Counted from the stretch's first letter, positions 23,580 to 35,699 are shown. The stretch: DNA of 64,000 nucleotides from Parelaphostrongylus tenuis (GCA_019055375.1 JAHQIW010000287.1:62001-126000), one strand, 5' to 3'. The notes: generated by a model not told the origin, from the sequence alone. Program-made: numbers and translations.

Positions 23580-24133
23580 GTGCAGCTGATTAATTCTTCT
23601 CACCGAAAATTACTCCAATGGTCACCCTCGGAGACGGGTGTGTTCTCATGGAGTTCATTCCACAGTTCGTTTTGTCCATCTGCCTTCTGTTCCGTGAAAT
23701 GCTCGTGCTAGTCTGAGCGGACTGCTGATTCGAAAAGGTTAACATGCAGTTTTGAATAAGTTGACTGGTCGGTGGCTTCTTTGAGAGGCTCGAATGCGAT
23801 CCATGCTGTCCTCCTTCTTTTGTTAAAGTCCTTCTTCACGTTGAAGATGATTTTCGTCATCGCAAAACCAACTAGTTCGATTTGTTTACCACTATGCTAT
23901 CGGTTTTCGTGAACTGAGTCTTCATGCGTTTTATGCGTAGTTCAATCTTCTTTTCCGCTTCGTTGAACTCTTTGAGCATCGCCTATGCTTCACTGATGCT
24001 ATTCGAGAATATGACGATGACCTATGCGAGCGATGGTTAATAGGTATTCTTCATCAATGCGTATTCCCTTGTCGCCTCAATAGGAAGTCTCCATTATCCG
24101 CAGCAGTGGCGGCGGTGAACAGCCTTAGAGATA
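23580..24133 (-). pseudogene. RTE-class LINE, C-terminal portion of R3
   Basis: On the minus strand this continues the reverse transcriptase interrupted at 24134. It starts with ISLRLFTAA (family ISPKLFTAA), then a decayed region where the catalytic FADD should be, then FNEAEKKIELRIKRMKTQF, then KRRRTAWIAFEPLKEATDQ and KLHVNLFESAVRPD. After an internal deletion it reads WTKRTVE, the C-terminal block. Multiple frames and stops make it non-functional. The thumb block matches R1 at 12.7 kb, so the two are of one RTE lineage. Confidence 0.85.
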
Positions 24134-24451
24134 TAGGACTGTATAAGTGCCATACTACACCTCATAAGGCCTCAAGGCATCAGATCGTCACAATTTGAGG
24201 TCAAATTTCAAAAATTACGATTAATTTTTGAGGATTTATGGCTAATTCTCGAAGGATTAAGTTTAGTTACTGAGGTCTTACGTTTAATTTTCAAGAATTT
24301 CTGGTTGACTTTCAAGGACTTGCGGATATACCTCTTCAGTCGACTGCTTTTGTAGACCTCACTCAAAAACAATGTCAATCCGATAATGTAATGACATGTT
24401 TCGATGTTTTGAGCTTCTCATGAGCTCTGGTGTGGCACTTATACAGTACTA
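24134..24451. mobile_element. 318-bp MITE-like element inside R3
   Basis: The ends are inverted repeats of about 30 bp: left TAGGACTGTATAAGTGCCA, right (reverse-complemented) TAGTACTGTATAAGTGCCA, continuing with a few mismatches to about base 35. Both ends start at TA, as for Tc1/mariner-type insertions. No protein is encoded. The interior is largely a 20-22-bp tandem repeat. Together with the piece to 24580 it splits a conserved RTE protein motif, so it moved after the RTE arrived. Confidence 0.75.
24201..24325. repeat. tandem repeat, about six units of 20-22 bp
   Basis: Units resemble ttaatttttgaggatttatgg, for example ttaattttcaagaatttctg and ttgactttcaaggacttgcg. They differ from each other by several bases, so the array is old. 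It fills the centre of the MITE-like element. Confidence 0.7.
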
Positions 24452-24515
24452 GACAGGTCTGTTCTGCCTTTCCAAGCTGATCGGAGTTGAGGTACCTTTC
24501 GGTTTAGTACTTCTT

Positions 24516-24580
24516 CTAGTACTTTATGAGTGCCATACCAGACCTCATATAATGCTTAGAACATACTGTCATATTGCAGA
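24516..24580. mobile_element. partial second copy of the MITE end
   Basis: tagtactttatgagtgcc followed by ataccagacctcatat repeats the left end of the neighbouring MITE in the same orientation. With 24134-24451 it makes a composite insertion of about 450 bp in the RTE. Confidence 0.6.
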
Positions 24581-24890
24581 CATAGTGTCACCTTGTCGAA
24601 CCTTTTTATCGATGGATATGGTAAATGGTCGATGAAAGAGCTGTATTTTCATGATGCAGTTGCGATAAAATTCTGATAGAGCTCTTATGCAGTACAGATC
24701 TACTCCTTGCTCGAAACTGCTGATAGGACTGCGTCCGTTTCGACACTACCACATGCTTTTTCATAGTCGACAAAAGTTAAGGCTAAAAGCACGCGGTGTT
24801 CCCGGAAGACTTTTATAACCCTCGACACGATTTAGATGTACTCCACATAACATCCTGTCAGAATGTCATCCTGTCAGATAACAGAATCCC
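24581..24890 (-). pseudogene. RTE-class LINE, reverse transcriptase of R3 (N-terminal side)
   Basis: Minus-strand translation gives VSRVIKVFREHRVLLALTF and then FVDYEKACGSVET, the RTE motif A region with its catalytic Asp, followed by pieces of the LFHRPLTIPI block and KVRQGDT-like sequence. At QGDT the frame is broken by the MITE insertion and resumes at 24133 with ISLRLF. Stops and frameshifts lie between the blocks. The RTE would be read right to left. Confidence 0.85.
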
Positions 24891-27845
24891 TGTCAATATC
24901 CTGTTTGCTTGGCTGGTTCTGTCTCATCCTAAGTTGTTGATATGCACGAAAAGATGATCTGCTAAAAGAGTTTGCAAAGTACACTTGCAAGCAAATCGCA
25001 CGATTATCACGAAAAACCCTTCGGCCACCCTTGAAGCAGTTCAGTAGCTTGCTCAGCTCAGTCAGTGCACCAAATTGTAGCAATTCCGTTAGAGAATGCA
25101 TGCGTTGTGACGTTTGTCCTATGGGATGTCGCGTTGCTTCATGCGCTGTGAGCTGTATGCTGTACGTGGTTCGATGTATGTAGATTAATCAGCTGTTGCC
25201 ACTCGGGTCTTAATGATGGTAATATCATGGGCAGTAAATAGTACTTTACGCAAGGAGTCCTAGAAGAGAATATAAACATCACGATAGCAATGATACAACA
25301 GTATATACACATTAATAATACGACCTTATGTGACAACAACGTGAGAGAGAATATGTATGATGACTTTTCAAACGATGAGGATATCCCATCGACGTTTGAT
25401 CACAATGTAAAATCGTGATCGAATGATAAACGCGCCTTAATAATGGAGCTGAAATGGGTGGTGCTCATATGTGCTTTCAGGTAAATTTTTCAATCCCCGG
25501 GTGCTTCTTTAAGCCACCCACCACAATATGTCCTAGCTCCTATAAGTTCGACCTCAATTAACATTCCTACGTTCGCTTTTGGGCAGTAGTAGTGATGTCA
25601 TCACTGATCTCATTTTTGTACGAAGTTCAGTATGCGATGCTTTTACTAGGTGGATAACTTAGTCATCTACAGTCATGACGTTATCTGTAGTTATAAAAAA
25701 GCGTGTACTTGATTATCCCGTAAAAACTCTCGTAATACTTGATTTATGAGCCGTAGTTAACGTCGAGCGTCTAATGTCAGCTCAAAATCTTGGAGAGGAT
25801 ATCTCTTGCGGCGAGTTTCTAGTAATAATAGTGAGACATAGTGCATTGATTGATATCAAAAAGAGATCTCTACTGAATTTCTCAATAATACGTTCAATTC
25901 CTCAACATATAGAATCGTAGCTCGGCATTATTCATTGAACAAAACAAAAAGTATAACTTTGCACCCGCAAAGGTTTCGATATCATTGTTCTATGACTCTT
26001 ACCTCTGGTGTAGTTTACATAATTTGCATCTTTGAGCCTGTCATGCCCTTTGAATATTCTGCTGTTATTACTCACTCTACATATGTCGCTGCAGAGCAGT
26101 ACGTTACCTTTGCAGAGGCACTTCACTCTCGTTTGATTAACAATTCGGAGGTTACCCTCAGCTCAACGAGAAAGACAAGCAAGATACCTTCAGGAACCTG
26201 CTTTTTCAAATCATTGGGTTCTGACATTGGTGAATCAAAATTAACGACAGTGTTTTATCTCGATAAGCACGTGTAAAGCATAGTGGTTAGGCAGATGGAA
26301 AGAATATTTGAAAACACAGCAGAAAAATATATTCCGCATCAATGGACAAACTATGAAATTTTCATAGTTTAGATTACGAAGGTTCTACTGGCAGTGTTTC
26401 ACTGCCTACGTTCACATGTGCTGGTCAGATCATCATTGTTAGGCTTTTCGTTCAACCAGTCGTAGTAATCCTTTTAATCACAAGACGCGACGACAATCTG
26501 GAAATAACCTTTCTGCAGCACAAAAGAAGTTCTTTTGATTCACAAGTCTAGGTGAATGTTTTTGCTAAAATACGACAAACATCTGTCTTGACCATCTCGA
26601 TACAACTATGTTCGGCTGACAAATGACAAGTTCAAATAAAAGATCTTAGTGTAGTGAGCTTCATCGTGTTTACATCAAAATATCCATTTAAACTCATTAT
26701 GGGTTTCTTGGCATTTTGATAAAGCAGGAAATCCCTGGAAGAGTTTTTCCTAATCGATATAGTCCTAGTAGCGACGCATTTCTTTGACAACATCCACTCA
26801 TTCTACTTCATGAAGGATAATCCCCTAATCATACCAATTACTCCGTCATTCCAGCGTAGTAAAGGATGTCTGAAACACCCGTCTCTGTCCTTTCTATGCT
26901 TTGAGGTTGGTTATTGTAATAGCTAACAAGGCAGCTTTTCTCATTCGTTCCATATTTGATCCTTTTGGGACGGGCTCTTTTCCTTTTTTTTAAGTTTCAA
27001 TGGGTATCAAAGGATGGACTCTGCGATTTCAATTGTGTAATTGATTTGTGAGAAAGCTTTTACATTGCGTTATAGCAGCCGAAAGAAGATCGTGATTCTA
27101 TCACAATTTAAGTACTTATTTGATAGCTTAAAAACGATGATTTGAAATAAAGTTTGGTTTTTGCAAAGATCTTCATCCACCGAAAAAAATTTCACGTCAA
27201 CACTCGGACAGGTAAGCACCAAGAACATATGGTCGTCCAGACAAAATCGCGCTCTAACAGAATGCTGGGAAATCTGAGAATTTTACTCGAAACGGAGAAG
27301 GAGTTTTCAAATGAGTAACGAAAACTACGAGCTCTCTCAAATCGTGCTAAGAAGCAACTTCAGCGCCACTTTGAATAGTGCAATTTTCACTGCTTAATTA
27401 GGAACTTTCTCTCCGTGTTGAAAATATTTCAAGCTTTTTTTGTGTTACGATCGTATGATAGGTTTTTTTATATCGTTCAATAGGTACTGGCTTTCATTTC
27501 GTTTCATATTACTGCTATAACGCAATTTGTGTTTACTCTTAGAGGGTTCTGTGACCTTTTTATCTTTAAAGTCGTTGAGATTTATTCTTTGAAGAGTGTA
27601 GCCACATACTAAGGATTTTTCTCAAATTAATCTGCCTAGAGAATTGAGTAGCGAACAAAAATACGACTTCAGACGGGAGTCGTTTCCGCGTTTTATCCAT
27701 ATCGGAGACGTTTGACATTGGACATCTCGAGTATTACTTATCACAATGGCTGTCAGCTCAACTAGGTCTATGAAGCGAAATCGCATAACCGAACAAACCT
27801 GTTAAAATTTGATGGGTGACAGCTATCATAGAGATATTGAAGAAT
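24891..27845. other. no feature seen
   Basis: No recognised repeat or gene. The frame at 25935-26276 plus (113 codons) and the minus frame at 24874-25101 have no domain I recognise. Confidence 0.5.
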
Positions 27846-28010
27846 GAGTGGTGGCGCTAATATACTTCGGTGGTGTAGTGGTAGCACGCGTCCCCATATG
27901 GATGAAACGCGGGTTCGACTCCTGTCTGAGTTGTATTTGCTCACCACTCAAAGCTCTTAGGTGATATATGAAACATCGTAACATTGCGACAAATGCAGTA
28001 AAAACACTAG
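27846..28010 (+). mobile_element. SINE-2, best copy
   Basis: This is a tRNA-derived SINE in plus orientation. A box: ggtggtgtagtggtagcacg. B box: gcgggttcgactcctg, with normal tRNA spacing of about 30 bases. The head is closer to a real tRNA than those of SINE-1, but the acceptor arms do not pair, so it is not a tRNA gene. The body has caccactcaaagctctt and the tail block acatcgtaacattgcgacaaatgcagtaaaa, shared with 16.1 and 63.7 kb. RNA polymerase III transcription and LINE-aided insertion are inferred from the class. Confidence 0.75.
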
Positions 28011-29150
28011 AATTTTGGAATGTACTTAGATATTTTGACCTAAATTTGCCTGCATAACAAGTCAAAAGTAAGGTACAAACAATGTTACCTGAATTCGATA
28101 ACTTACTAATATATTCAGTGGATAAGGTGGCAGCAGAGCACATGCGGTTGTTAGATCATTCTTCAAACCAATCTCACCATCCCACCAGAATCAGCATATT
28201 CTTACTGAACTTCTGTGATCGTGATAATACCATTTAAGCAATCCGTAAGCCCCGCGAGTCGTTTTGTTGGTCACATATTCAGGTTTTCGCGTATATGATG
28301 AGTGGACGGCGCGTATCTAAGAGATGAGTTAGCACGAAACAGTTCAAACTTTCTACTTTTATCCATAATCATGACCATAAGACAATCCACGAATTCTCTA
28401 TCAGAAATTTTGAAATAAGGCTTTTTAATTGTTAAAATTTTACCTCTTCTATTGCAAAATTTTTTTATCTATTTCATTTGAGCGGGCTTTGAAATGTTAC
28501 TTGTTTTTCCTTAAAAATGACCCCCTTGGAAAAGACGTTGGACAATAGTGACTCTAAGTCATGCAGTTTATTTGAGACTTTTCTAAAAATGCTCATCTCC
28601 ATGCAGTATTTCTTTTGTACGGAAGTGCTCACTGTGAATTTCAATTTCTGGTCTCAATATAGTCGGTGTGACAATTCGTTGATGAAAATTCACTCCGCGA
28701 AATGCTTAAAAGATTCTTTTGGTCTATTCCCGCTGAACACCGACAGTGACCGCATAAAATTTGCTTATCATCACAATGTTGAATGAGTTCGCAAAACTTA
28801 GTTGCAAATCTTACAACTTTACAGTAATACTTCACTATATTACACAATTCAACATCACATCTTTTGCGAATCACACCACGTCGATTCCATTTGTTTCTGT
28901 GCACCATTCACTAACAGTGGTTCTGCGATTTCATTTGTGAATTTAAAGTATTTTTGTCTTTCTGAAGGTTCAGAGGCTTTCTGGAAAAAATTTTATTGGA
29001 AAATAATGGTGTCCGCTTCCGTATACAAACTTGAGATATAAGTATTCAAGCGCTTCCACGTCAAAAGGAAGTAGCCCTATTTTTGTGGCTTGTGTTCGAC
29101 AAAGTTACATTTTTCGCTTTGAGTGTTACTTTATACTGCGCTCGAATTTT
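28011..29150. other. no feature seen
   Basis: Overlapping short frames at 28.5-29.3 kb are partly created by the palindrome that follows. No gene recognised. Confidence 0.5.
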
Positions 29151-29209
29151 AATATGCCTGATAGTTTTTTTGAGTCATGCATGTGGTCTGTTATGGGCAT
29201 CTATACAGT

Positions 29210-29250
29210 GCTATAAACGTGTTTCGGCCTTGCACAGCCTCGCCAATAGC
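29210..29250 (-). ncRNA. hammerhead motif, family A, left arm (decayed)
   Basis: On the minus strand stem I is GCTA/TAGC and stem II is GGC/GCC with an eight-base loop, followed by GAAAC. The core reads TTGGCGA instead of CTGANGA, so two invariant bases are lost, and stem III (ACACGTTT) is damaged. It is structurally recognisable but very unlikely to cleave. Confidence 0.6.
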
Positions 29251-29400
29251 ATAGTGAACTTCGTCTTAGCCAAACGAGTGTACGACGCCGCCCATTTAGT
29301 GATTTCTTTCAGATAATGGCACGTGTGATTAGTCAGTCTGTGCCTTCTCTATATAAATGGTTGGATCTCCCCGAGAGGAATGGCTAAGACGAAGGTTATT

Positions 29401-29445
29401 GAGCTAATGACGAGGCTGTTCAACACCGAAACACGTGTATAGCTT
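29401..29445 (+). ncRNA. hammerhead motif, family A, right arm
   Basis: Core at 29407-29413 is ATGACGA, one change (C3 to A) from CTGACGA. GAA follows at 29428-29430. Stem I is GAGCTA/TAGCTT (29401-29406 with 29440-29445; five pairs plus one G/U). Stem III is ACA/TGT around CG. Predicted cleavage is after A29439. Stem II keeps two outer G-C pairs and then an irregular helix. Stem I differs completely in sequence from the 12.5- and 59.4-kb copies yet still pairs. The C3 change should greatly reduce or abolish activity. Confidence 0.7.
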
Positions 29446-29503
29446 TGTATAAATGCCCATAACAGTCTACATGCATGGCTCAGAAATGGCTAACAGGCAT
29501 ATT

Positions 29504-32500
29504 GACAGCCGATCGATAAGAATTTTTACGAGGGCTTCAGTCGGAACCTGAAATAGGTTAGCTTTAGAGAAAAGGTTCTTAGTTCGCTACTGGACCACTT
29601 TTTCCTTGTTGGTAATATTCTTTCTACAATACACACCTCATTTGTGGAGAGGTGGGAGGAAGTTTAGAAGGAAGCGAATGAATACTAACCACGATGTGAG
29701 TGGCAATATCAATCAGACTAGAACTAGACATCCACGCGACAGTTCCTTTTCTATTGCCACATTTTCGCTGAAGGAATTTGTCTGATAACCCAAATGTTTG
29801 TATCCAAATTGTTACGTTATCGTAATGGATACTGCTGCTGCAGAGACGAATTGAACGCATCAAGGAGCTGCATTAAATGCTCAGAGAAGATGACACAACC
29901 CAGCTTCTGTTCTTACATCAACAATTCTGCTCTGTTTCCCAATCGCATGGTTGAATAGTCTAAATGGCATGTCGACAGAATAGCGAAAAAAAAGTGCCAT
30001 CAAACTAACAGTTGAGGTGGAAACACCATGAGTATCCCAAAATGAACCGGATCAGGTGTCTAACGTTTCTACACCTATGTTAATGATCAAAGATCGAGGG
30101 CAATGATTTCGGCTTTGACGAATTCGCCAAAATGTTGAGAATAGAGTGAGCCGAGAATGAGCAGCCCTTAATGACATCCATTGAGCGGAAGTTGTTAGAG
30201 CCCAAATAAAGCTGAATTACCGAGTTGTTTTTCGCATATATTCACGACATTCCGAATAAACTTCGACTTTAAGTAAGGCAGTTCCAACTCTAAAGAACCT
30301 TATTAATTGAGTTGAAGTTGAAAGAGCTTGCAGACTTATCGAGTAAGGAACACCTTTTCGTTTTCTACCACAGTGAAGTAACACTTTTTGTGAGCCTTTG
30401 TCTTTCGATGAAACTTTATTTTGGGCAATGAAATGGTTTAACAAGTGGACACTTGCCCAACAGAAAGATATGACATTGCTCAATGTATGAATCCGTACGG
30501 ACATTAGTTGTTCAACTAATTTACTATCATAACCCCTCTTCAGATCCGCGCGAAACCTAGTATTAATTCATTCTGTTGGTTTACTTACATACATCATCAA
30601 CAAAAGCCTTAAAACTTTTGTGCGTGGATGCTGCTGCTGCTGCTGCGTGAAGATTTTCGTCTCTCTTGTCATCAACTGCTTATGAATTCTTCTTGAAATC
30701 CTGCGCTGACTGTGCTAATCATCACCAGTTTGTCACCCACTAGTTCTCACTTGCCTTTGTAATCGCGCGAAGTTCCTCCCAGACAAGTCTCGCACCATAT
30801 ATGGACGCTAGTGGGTTGGCAGAGTTGATGAATTCAATGTGGATTAGAATCAGCATGCTCAATGGCATCACTGTCTATGACCTATCCGCCCAATTCCAGC
30901 GGTTATTATCACATTTTGGTTTTTCTTTTTTCCATTTTTTATTTTTTTCAATTTTTTTTCAAGCAATTTCAATTTTATAGGATTTTTTTTCAGCAAATAT
31001 TTATTCAGAACTGAAATTATCACTCACATTCGCCGTCACCACGTCTTCTACATCTCTCATTTTTTTTTCTAGAGTGAAGAGGACCACATTATGACTGTGC
31101 AAGAGAATATTTAGTACCGGAGTGTTCTTCCCTTCCTCTACGCTAATTTTACTTCAACGAAAACAGAAATACAGCCATACATGAGAGTTCCGCAAAAATA
31201 TTGTTATAGTAGAATATGTTGTTTTGGCTGAACTTCTTGAAAACTCACAATTTGAATTTCTGTTGTGAACGATATCGTTTACAAAGGAAACATATACACA
31301 GAATAGGGTCCTTAAATATTACCCGAGATCTATAGTTTCTCCGTTGACTTTTGATTTGTCCCTATATACCTCTTGTTGTTTCTCTATTGCTTTATTCGTT
31401 TAATTAAATAATTCCTTGCTTTTCTATTTGGAAACATACTATAAATGTCGAAATACGACATCAACGCCATTCTGTTGTTTTTGAAAAGTAATAGAATCGT
31501 GTAAACTATATTGTCCTACGCATGCTGAAAATTGCATTCTCTTAGCTTTAGTGTCACAAAGATAGTAATGCGGTGTATACATCATTCTGTCGTCAAATTA
31601 TTCAAAAGGCATTTGCGAAAATCAGCGACTGATAGATTCTAATATATCTCTTGAACTTTTATTCTCGGCCTGATAAGTGATTGTTCTAAGTGGGAACATT
31701 TTCTATTTTTCAACAGTTGGAGTCCAATATGGCTAGACTTTGAGTTACATAATGCAAATCACAGCCGCATTCAACATCAAGTCAACATCAAGCCAACATC
31801 TCTTATCACATAGTAACCTTTCACAATTATACCACCTATTTCTAGAATCTATACACTTTTACTATAGGTTAAAAGTTTTGATGCTCTATCACCATAAAAT
31901 TCAGGTTTTCCGGCTTATTAAACGTTTGCGTGATTTTTGAATGAAGGCTTATATCTGAAACATATCTTTTCCAAAAAGTTACCGGGCTTGCAAAAAACCA
32001 ACTTACATTCTTAAGTATGAAATCTTGTCCATGTACATTATATTTCTCTTCTTAATTAGGAATAAGACATTACAGAAATTTTACTGATATTTTTCTGCAC
32101 GATAATGACTTGAGAATTTGTTCATGTTCAAGATGAGCAGAAGTACATCCTAGACCTAGTCTCATTAAATCTCTATCTCAAATTGTCAATTTCAGATCCA
32201 CATTAGTTTATGAATTCATAACGTGCAAAATTTGGAATATTTCAATACTCTGTCCAAGGAAGTAAATGAGACTATTCAGAGTGAGCGCCCAAATCTGCAG
32301 TGTCTTTCCTATTGTTTGTACTGATGTTTTCAGCTTTTCGGTATAGCTATACAGCATAATTATCAGATGAAAAAATCACATCAAAAAAGTGGTAATAATG
32401 GAGAACAGACTTGTAGCTGATATTTTCAACGGCGTAAATATCTGCTCATTTTAGTATCCTGATCGGGAAGTCGACATAACTTGGTGACAACTTGAAATGC

Positions 32501-33299
32501 TTACAAGAGTATCGATGATGTAGTAAAAGAGTCCAAGAACGTTAGGCTTTGCACCCACCTTCCTAACTCTAATATTTTCCCCGCCTTAGTGTGCCATTTT
32601 CATTGTAGAATGAAAGTATATTTAGGTTTTTCGAATGCATTTTGTGAGAGAGTTCCTTTAGCTGTGAGGGTGAGCGGATGAATCCTTACCTCAACGATTA
32701 GAGATCGGAGGCAACAATTGGTGGATATAAGGAGTTAGTAAATATGTGACGCAAAATGTCAGGCTCACAATAGGAAGACCAGAAAAACAATTACCATTCT
32801 TTATTATTAAGAGCGACGAAAACCCATTGAGCCTTTATCTCACGTTATTAGGACATACAGAGACATTAAAAGCGCCTATTTCAACTCAATCGTCAATCAA
32901 CGGCAAATAACACAGTGCAAGTGGCGTTCTGTATAATCGGTTGATCACGTTTTTCACTTTTTAATGAAATCACGGAATATGTAGTAACTCCATAATTTCT
33001 TGTAGAAATGCTAGATTTCTTTGTTGATTACTGTTCATAGGCTTTTTGCGCTTATTATGATAGACTTTACAGTTTCACAAATCAAAGTTAAAAAATTCCA
33101 AATTTTCATACCTGATTTTCCCCTTTGCTTGTTGTGGCGACTATATTCTCATCTACATATCCCTTTCCTACCTGCTTACATTCGCTCTACTATTCTTCCT
33201 AGAGTCATAATTCAGTCGCAAGTTTCCTCTTTTCACCTATCTGTACAATCATTAAGATGAACAAAGTGCGTTAATTAGCGATGCTGTTTAATGTAAGCT
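29504..33299. other. no gene seen
   Basis: AT-rich. It has a run of five to six CTG units at 30.63 kb and a T-rich stretch at 30.90-30.99 kb ending in ttttttttcag, which could pass for a splice acceptor but has no exon after it that I recognise. A short stretch at 30.77-30.80 kb (tcctcccagacaagtctc) may be a scrap of SINE-1. Confidence 0.45.
30629..30646. repeat. CTG microsatellite
   Basis: Five to six uninterrupted CTG triplets (CAG on the other strand). No coding frame supports a glutamine or leucine tract. Confidence 0.8.
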
Positions 33300-33569
33300 T
33301 TAATACAACTGGTTCGATCTTGGCTGTGGTAAAGCACACCACAGTTTGACTGGATTAGGTTCCTTCGTTTCCGACCGGCATTTTAAGTGATTCATGTAAA
33401 AGAAAAAATCCTCATGCAGCAGTCGAAATAACAGGCAAAGTTTTTGAAGACCTTCGGACGTGAATGCGGGCAAATGAATAGAATACTAGAAGTACTGAAC
33501 CGCACCATAAAATGTGACAACGGGCCGTATAAAATAAATAAATAGATTACATATATATATATATATATA
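33300..33569 (+). mobile_element. possible SINE-3 copy with A/T tail
   Basis: The 3' part has gaatactagaagtactg, nearly identical to the 3' end of the 40.6-kb SINE-3 copy (gaatgctagaagtactg). It continues into ccgtataaaataaataaatag and an AT dinucleotide run at 33550-33569, like a SINE tail. The 5' boundary and head are unclear; a B-box-like ggttcgatcttgg lies at about 33320. Confidence 0.45.
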
Positions 33570-33599
33570 AGGCAAGTATCACTTCAATCTCGAAACAAA

Positions 33600-33880
33600 A
33601 TGAGTGAAAGTGATGCTAATCAAGCTCATTTACTAATTCGCCTTGAGCCTATACCTTGTTTTTTCCCTCAGACATCACAAGTTCCGTTCATACGAAATAG
33701 ATTTCACTCTTTCAGCACCGGTTGGTGCAGTCTTTACCGGTGCGCGCAACGTCGCGTCTCGCTCAGCTACTGTGGTGGCAGTGTCTCGTCTAGGAGCAAG
33801 GTAGACAGACAGCATCCGCAGGTCGATTTCACCGACTTTTTTGCGAGTGACCAGCTCAACGCCGTTTCCCATTAACGGCA
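33600..33880. other. GC-richer segment open on both strands
   Basis: Open on the plus strand (91 codons from 33600) and the minus strand (part of a 121-codon frame, with VELVTRKKVGEIDLRMLS). Base composition is clearly richer in G/C than the flanks, with a local inverted repeat (caccggttggtg ... taccggtg). No family recognised on either strand. It may be a repeat fragment or a lone exon; the data do not decide. Confidence 0.3.
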
Positions 33881-35699
33881 GTATAGAAAGGGTTAATATG
33901 ATAACATAATCTACCCGCATTCTTCGAAACAGCAACCAGAAATTTGATAGTATTTCAAAAAATATTTTCTTCATTGAACTTTTTAGAATATTTATTCCAA
34001 AAGCCTGCAAAATTTTCACTGGGTATCTTTCTGCAATCAATGATTACTATTAAGTAAAGTAGATATGTTCAGAATGCACAAAATACGAGCCACGTAAAGA
34101 AAAGCAGACTCTTTCTGAAGAACGAAGGGTTATCCGACTGACTTTCACAATTACAACTCAGAATTTAAGACTTTTCTCACATTCCAGAAGAAGAGATCTC
34201 TCACCACTAAGCTACTCGCGAAATAATGGAATAGTTGGTCTACTAAATGCTCATTTAAATTGTTCGTAATCATTCTCAATGATTTGTTCCTCACCATAAT
34301 AAGATGGTGCCCTCTTAGTGTCGAATTGTAAAGTATAAGTGGCAGTCGCCGACTTAAGTAGTTTCATCGAAGCTGAGAAATAGTTCAGTCTTCATTTAGG
34401 GCCCATCAATAAAGCAATTTCCTGAATGACAGGCTAAAGCTAGGAATCTCCATGGAAGCCGTTATTGATGATTAGAAATCTGTCTAAATGACCAAAACTG
34501 ACAGTCTCTGCCGTCCTGGAAGAAATCCTAGTATAAATTGCCAGATCACGGTCTAACAACACAGGATCGTATGTGTTGTGACGACCTTACACAAATTTGT
34601 CACAACTCAAGAAAAAGTCCTACTCATTTAGTGAAACACCAGTTTACTGGTTTCTTAGTGCTCCACTTGTAAATGTGGCCTAACTGGTGAAGCATTCTGA
34701 TTGTTGAATGCAAGGAAATAGAAACAGCGCTAAACTTTTAGTTACCATGAGAACAACAATTAAGACTTGTATTCTCGAAGTTTTCTGGAGTATCTCGCAC
34801 GTTTTCGATTTGTCATGATGTTAAGAAACACTAGCTACTCTAAGTATCAGCTACCATACTTGATCACTGAATCACATACAATGTGTGTTCTTTAGTTACA
34901 CTATTTTACGAATTTCTTCTCCATTTTTCATTATTGAACTTAACTTTAATACTACTTTGTTTATCAGATTATTGTGATGCGTATCACATGTAATGTATTC
35001 GATTGGAAAATCGTGATCGAAACATCGAAAGACAATGTCTATTTTAAGAGTTTTTAAAGTTTTCAGCCTACTTCATGAATGATTTATGCGTTTTCTCATT
35101 ATCAGCTTCTTCGAATGCATGTAAAGTTAATTTCAACTAAACTTTCTAACAGATTGCTTAAAACACAGCTCATTCTAGGCAAAAATACTCAAAGTGCGCT
35201 TGAGTTTGAGATTTTCGCATGAAAGCCTATCTAAGAGTGAACTAATACAAGAGGATCATTTTCTGTTTTTAGTGTACTCAGATGAACCTACGCCCTCCAC
35301 ACAATGTTATCCACCACTGCTGTAATCTGAAATAGTTCTGCCATGGCTGCCCTCTACTGTGACACATCAAGGCTTTGGCACAGCTCTTCCTACTGTGACA
35401 TACGAGGAGGCTCTGGTGTCGGAATCCATATTGTAACATCCACAGGATGCTACAGTACAACTGTCGTAAAACTTTGAGAGATTTTTTGAGTCAATAAGAT
35501 GAAAGGTGTTGTTCTATTATGGCGGTGCCAGTCGGTAAAAGCGTATTCTCTGCTGTTATCTGACGAATGTATGATTATCTGATAGTTTAAATCAAGTGAA
35601 TCTTAAACTGATATTTCATTTCTCATTTTGCTTGTTTTTAACGCCGTATCACTCAAAATGAGATCTTGTTTCACATTTGCAAATTTCTCGCCTGATAAG
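33881..35699. other. no feature seen
   Basis: No repeat or coding segment recognised. Confidence 0.5.

Larger units (their letters stand above)
29151..29503. mobile_element. 353-bp palindrome with a hammerhead in each arm (family A)
   Basis: The arms 29151-29272 and 29381-29503 are reverse complements of each other with scattered changes (ends aatatgcctg / caggcatatt; inner ends cttagcca / tggctaag), separated by a 108-base spacer. Each arm contains a hammerhead motif pointing outward and the family A 3' flank (gcccataacag ... acatgcatg-ctc), which aligns with 59.42-59.46 and 12.55-12.59 kb. It is therefore two copies of a family A element joined head to head. No direct repeat flanks it. The spacer is unrecognised. 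Confidence 0.8.

Noticed and set aside
27870..27935. Possible tRNA gene.
   Set aside because: A and B boxes are good, but the acceptor ends do not pair and the same body follows at several loci. It is a SINE head.
30905..30990. T-rich tract ending in ttttttttcag, like a nematode splice acceptor.
   Set aside because: No open, recognisable exon follows, and such tracts are common in AT-rich DNA.
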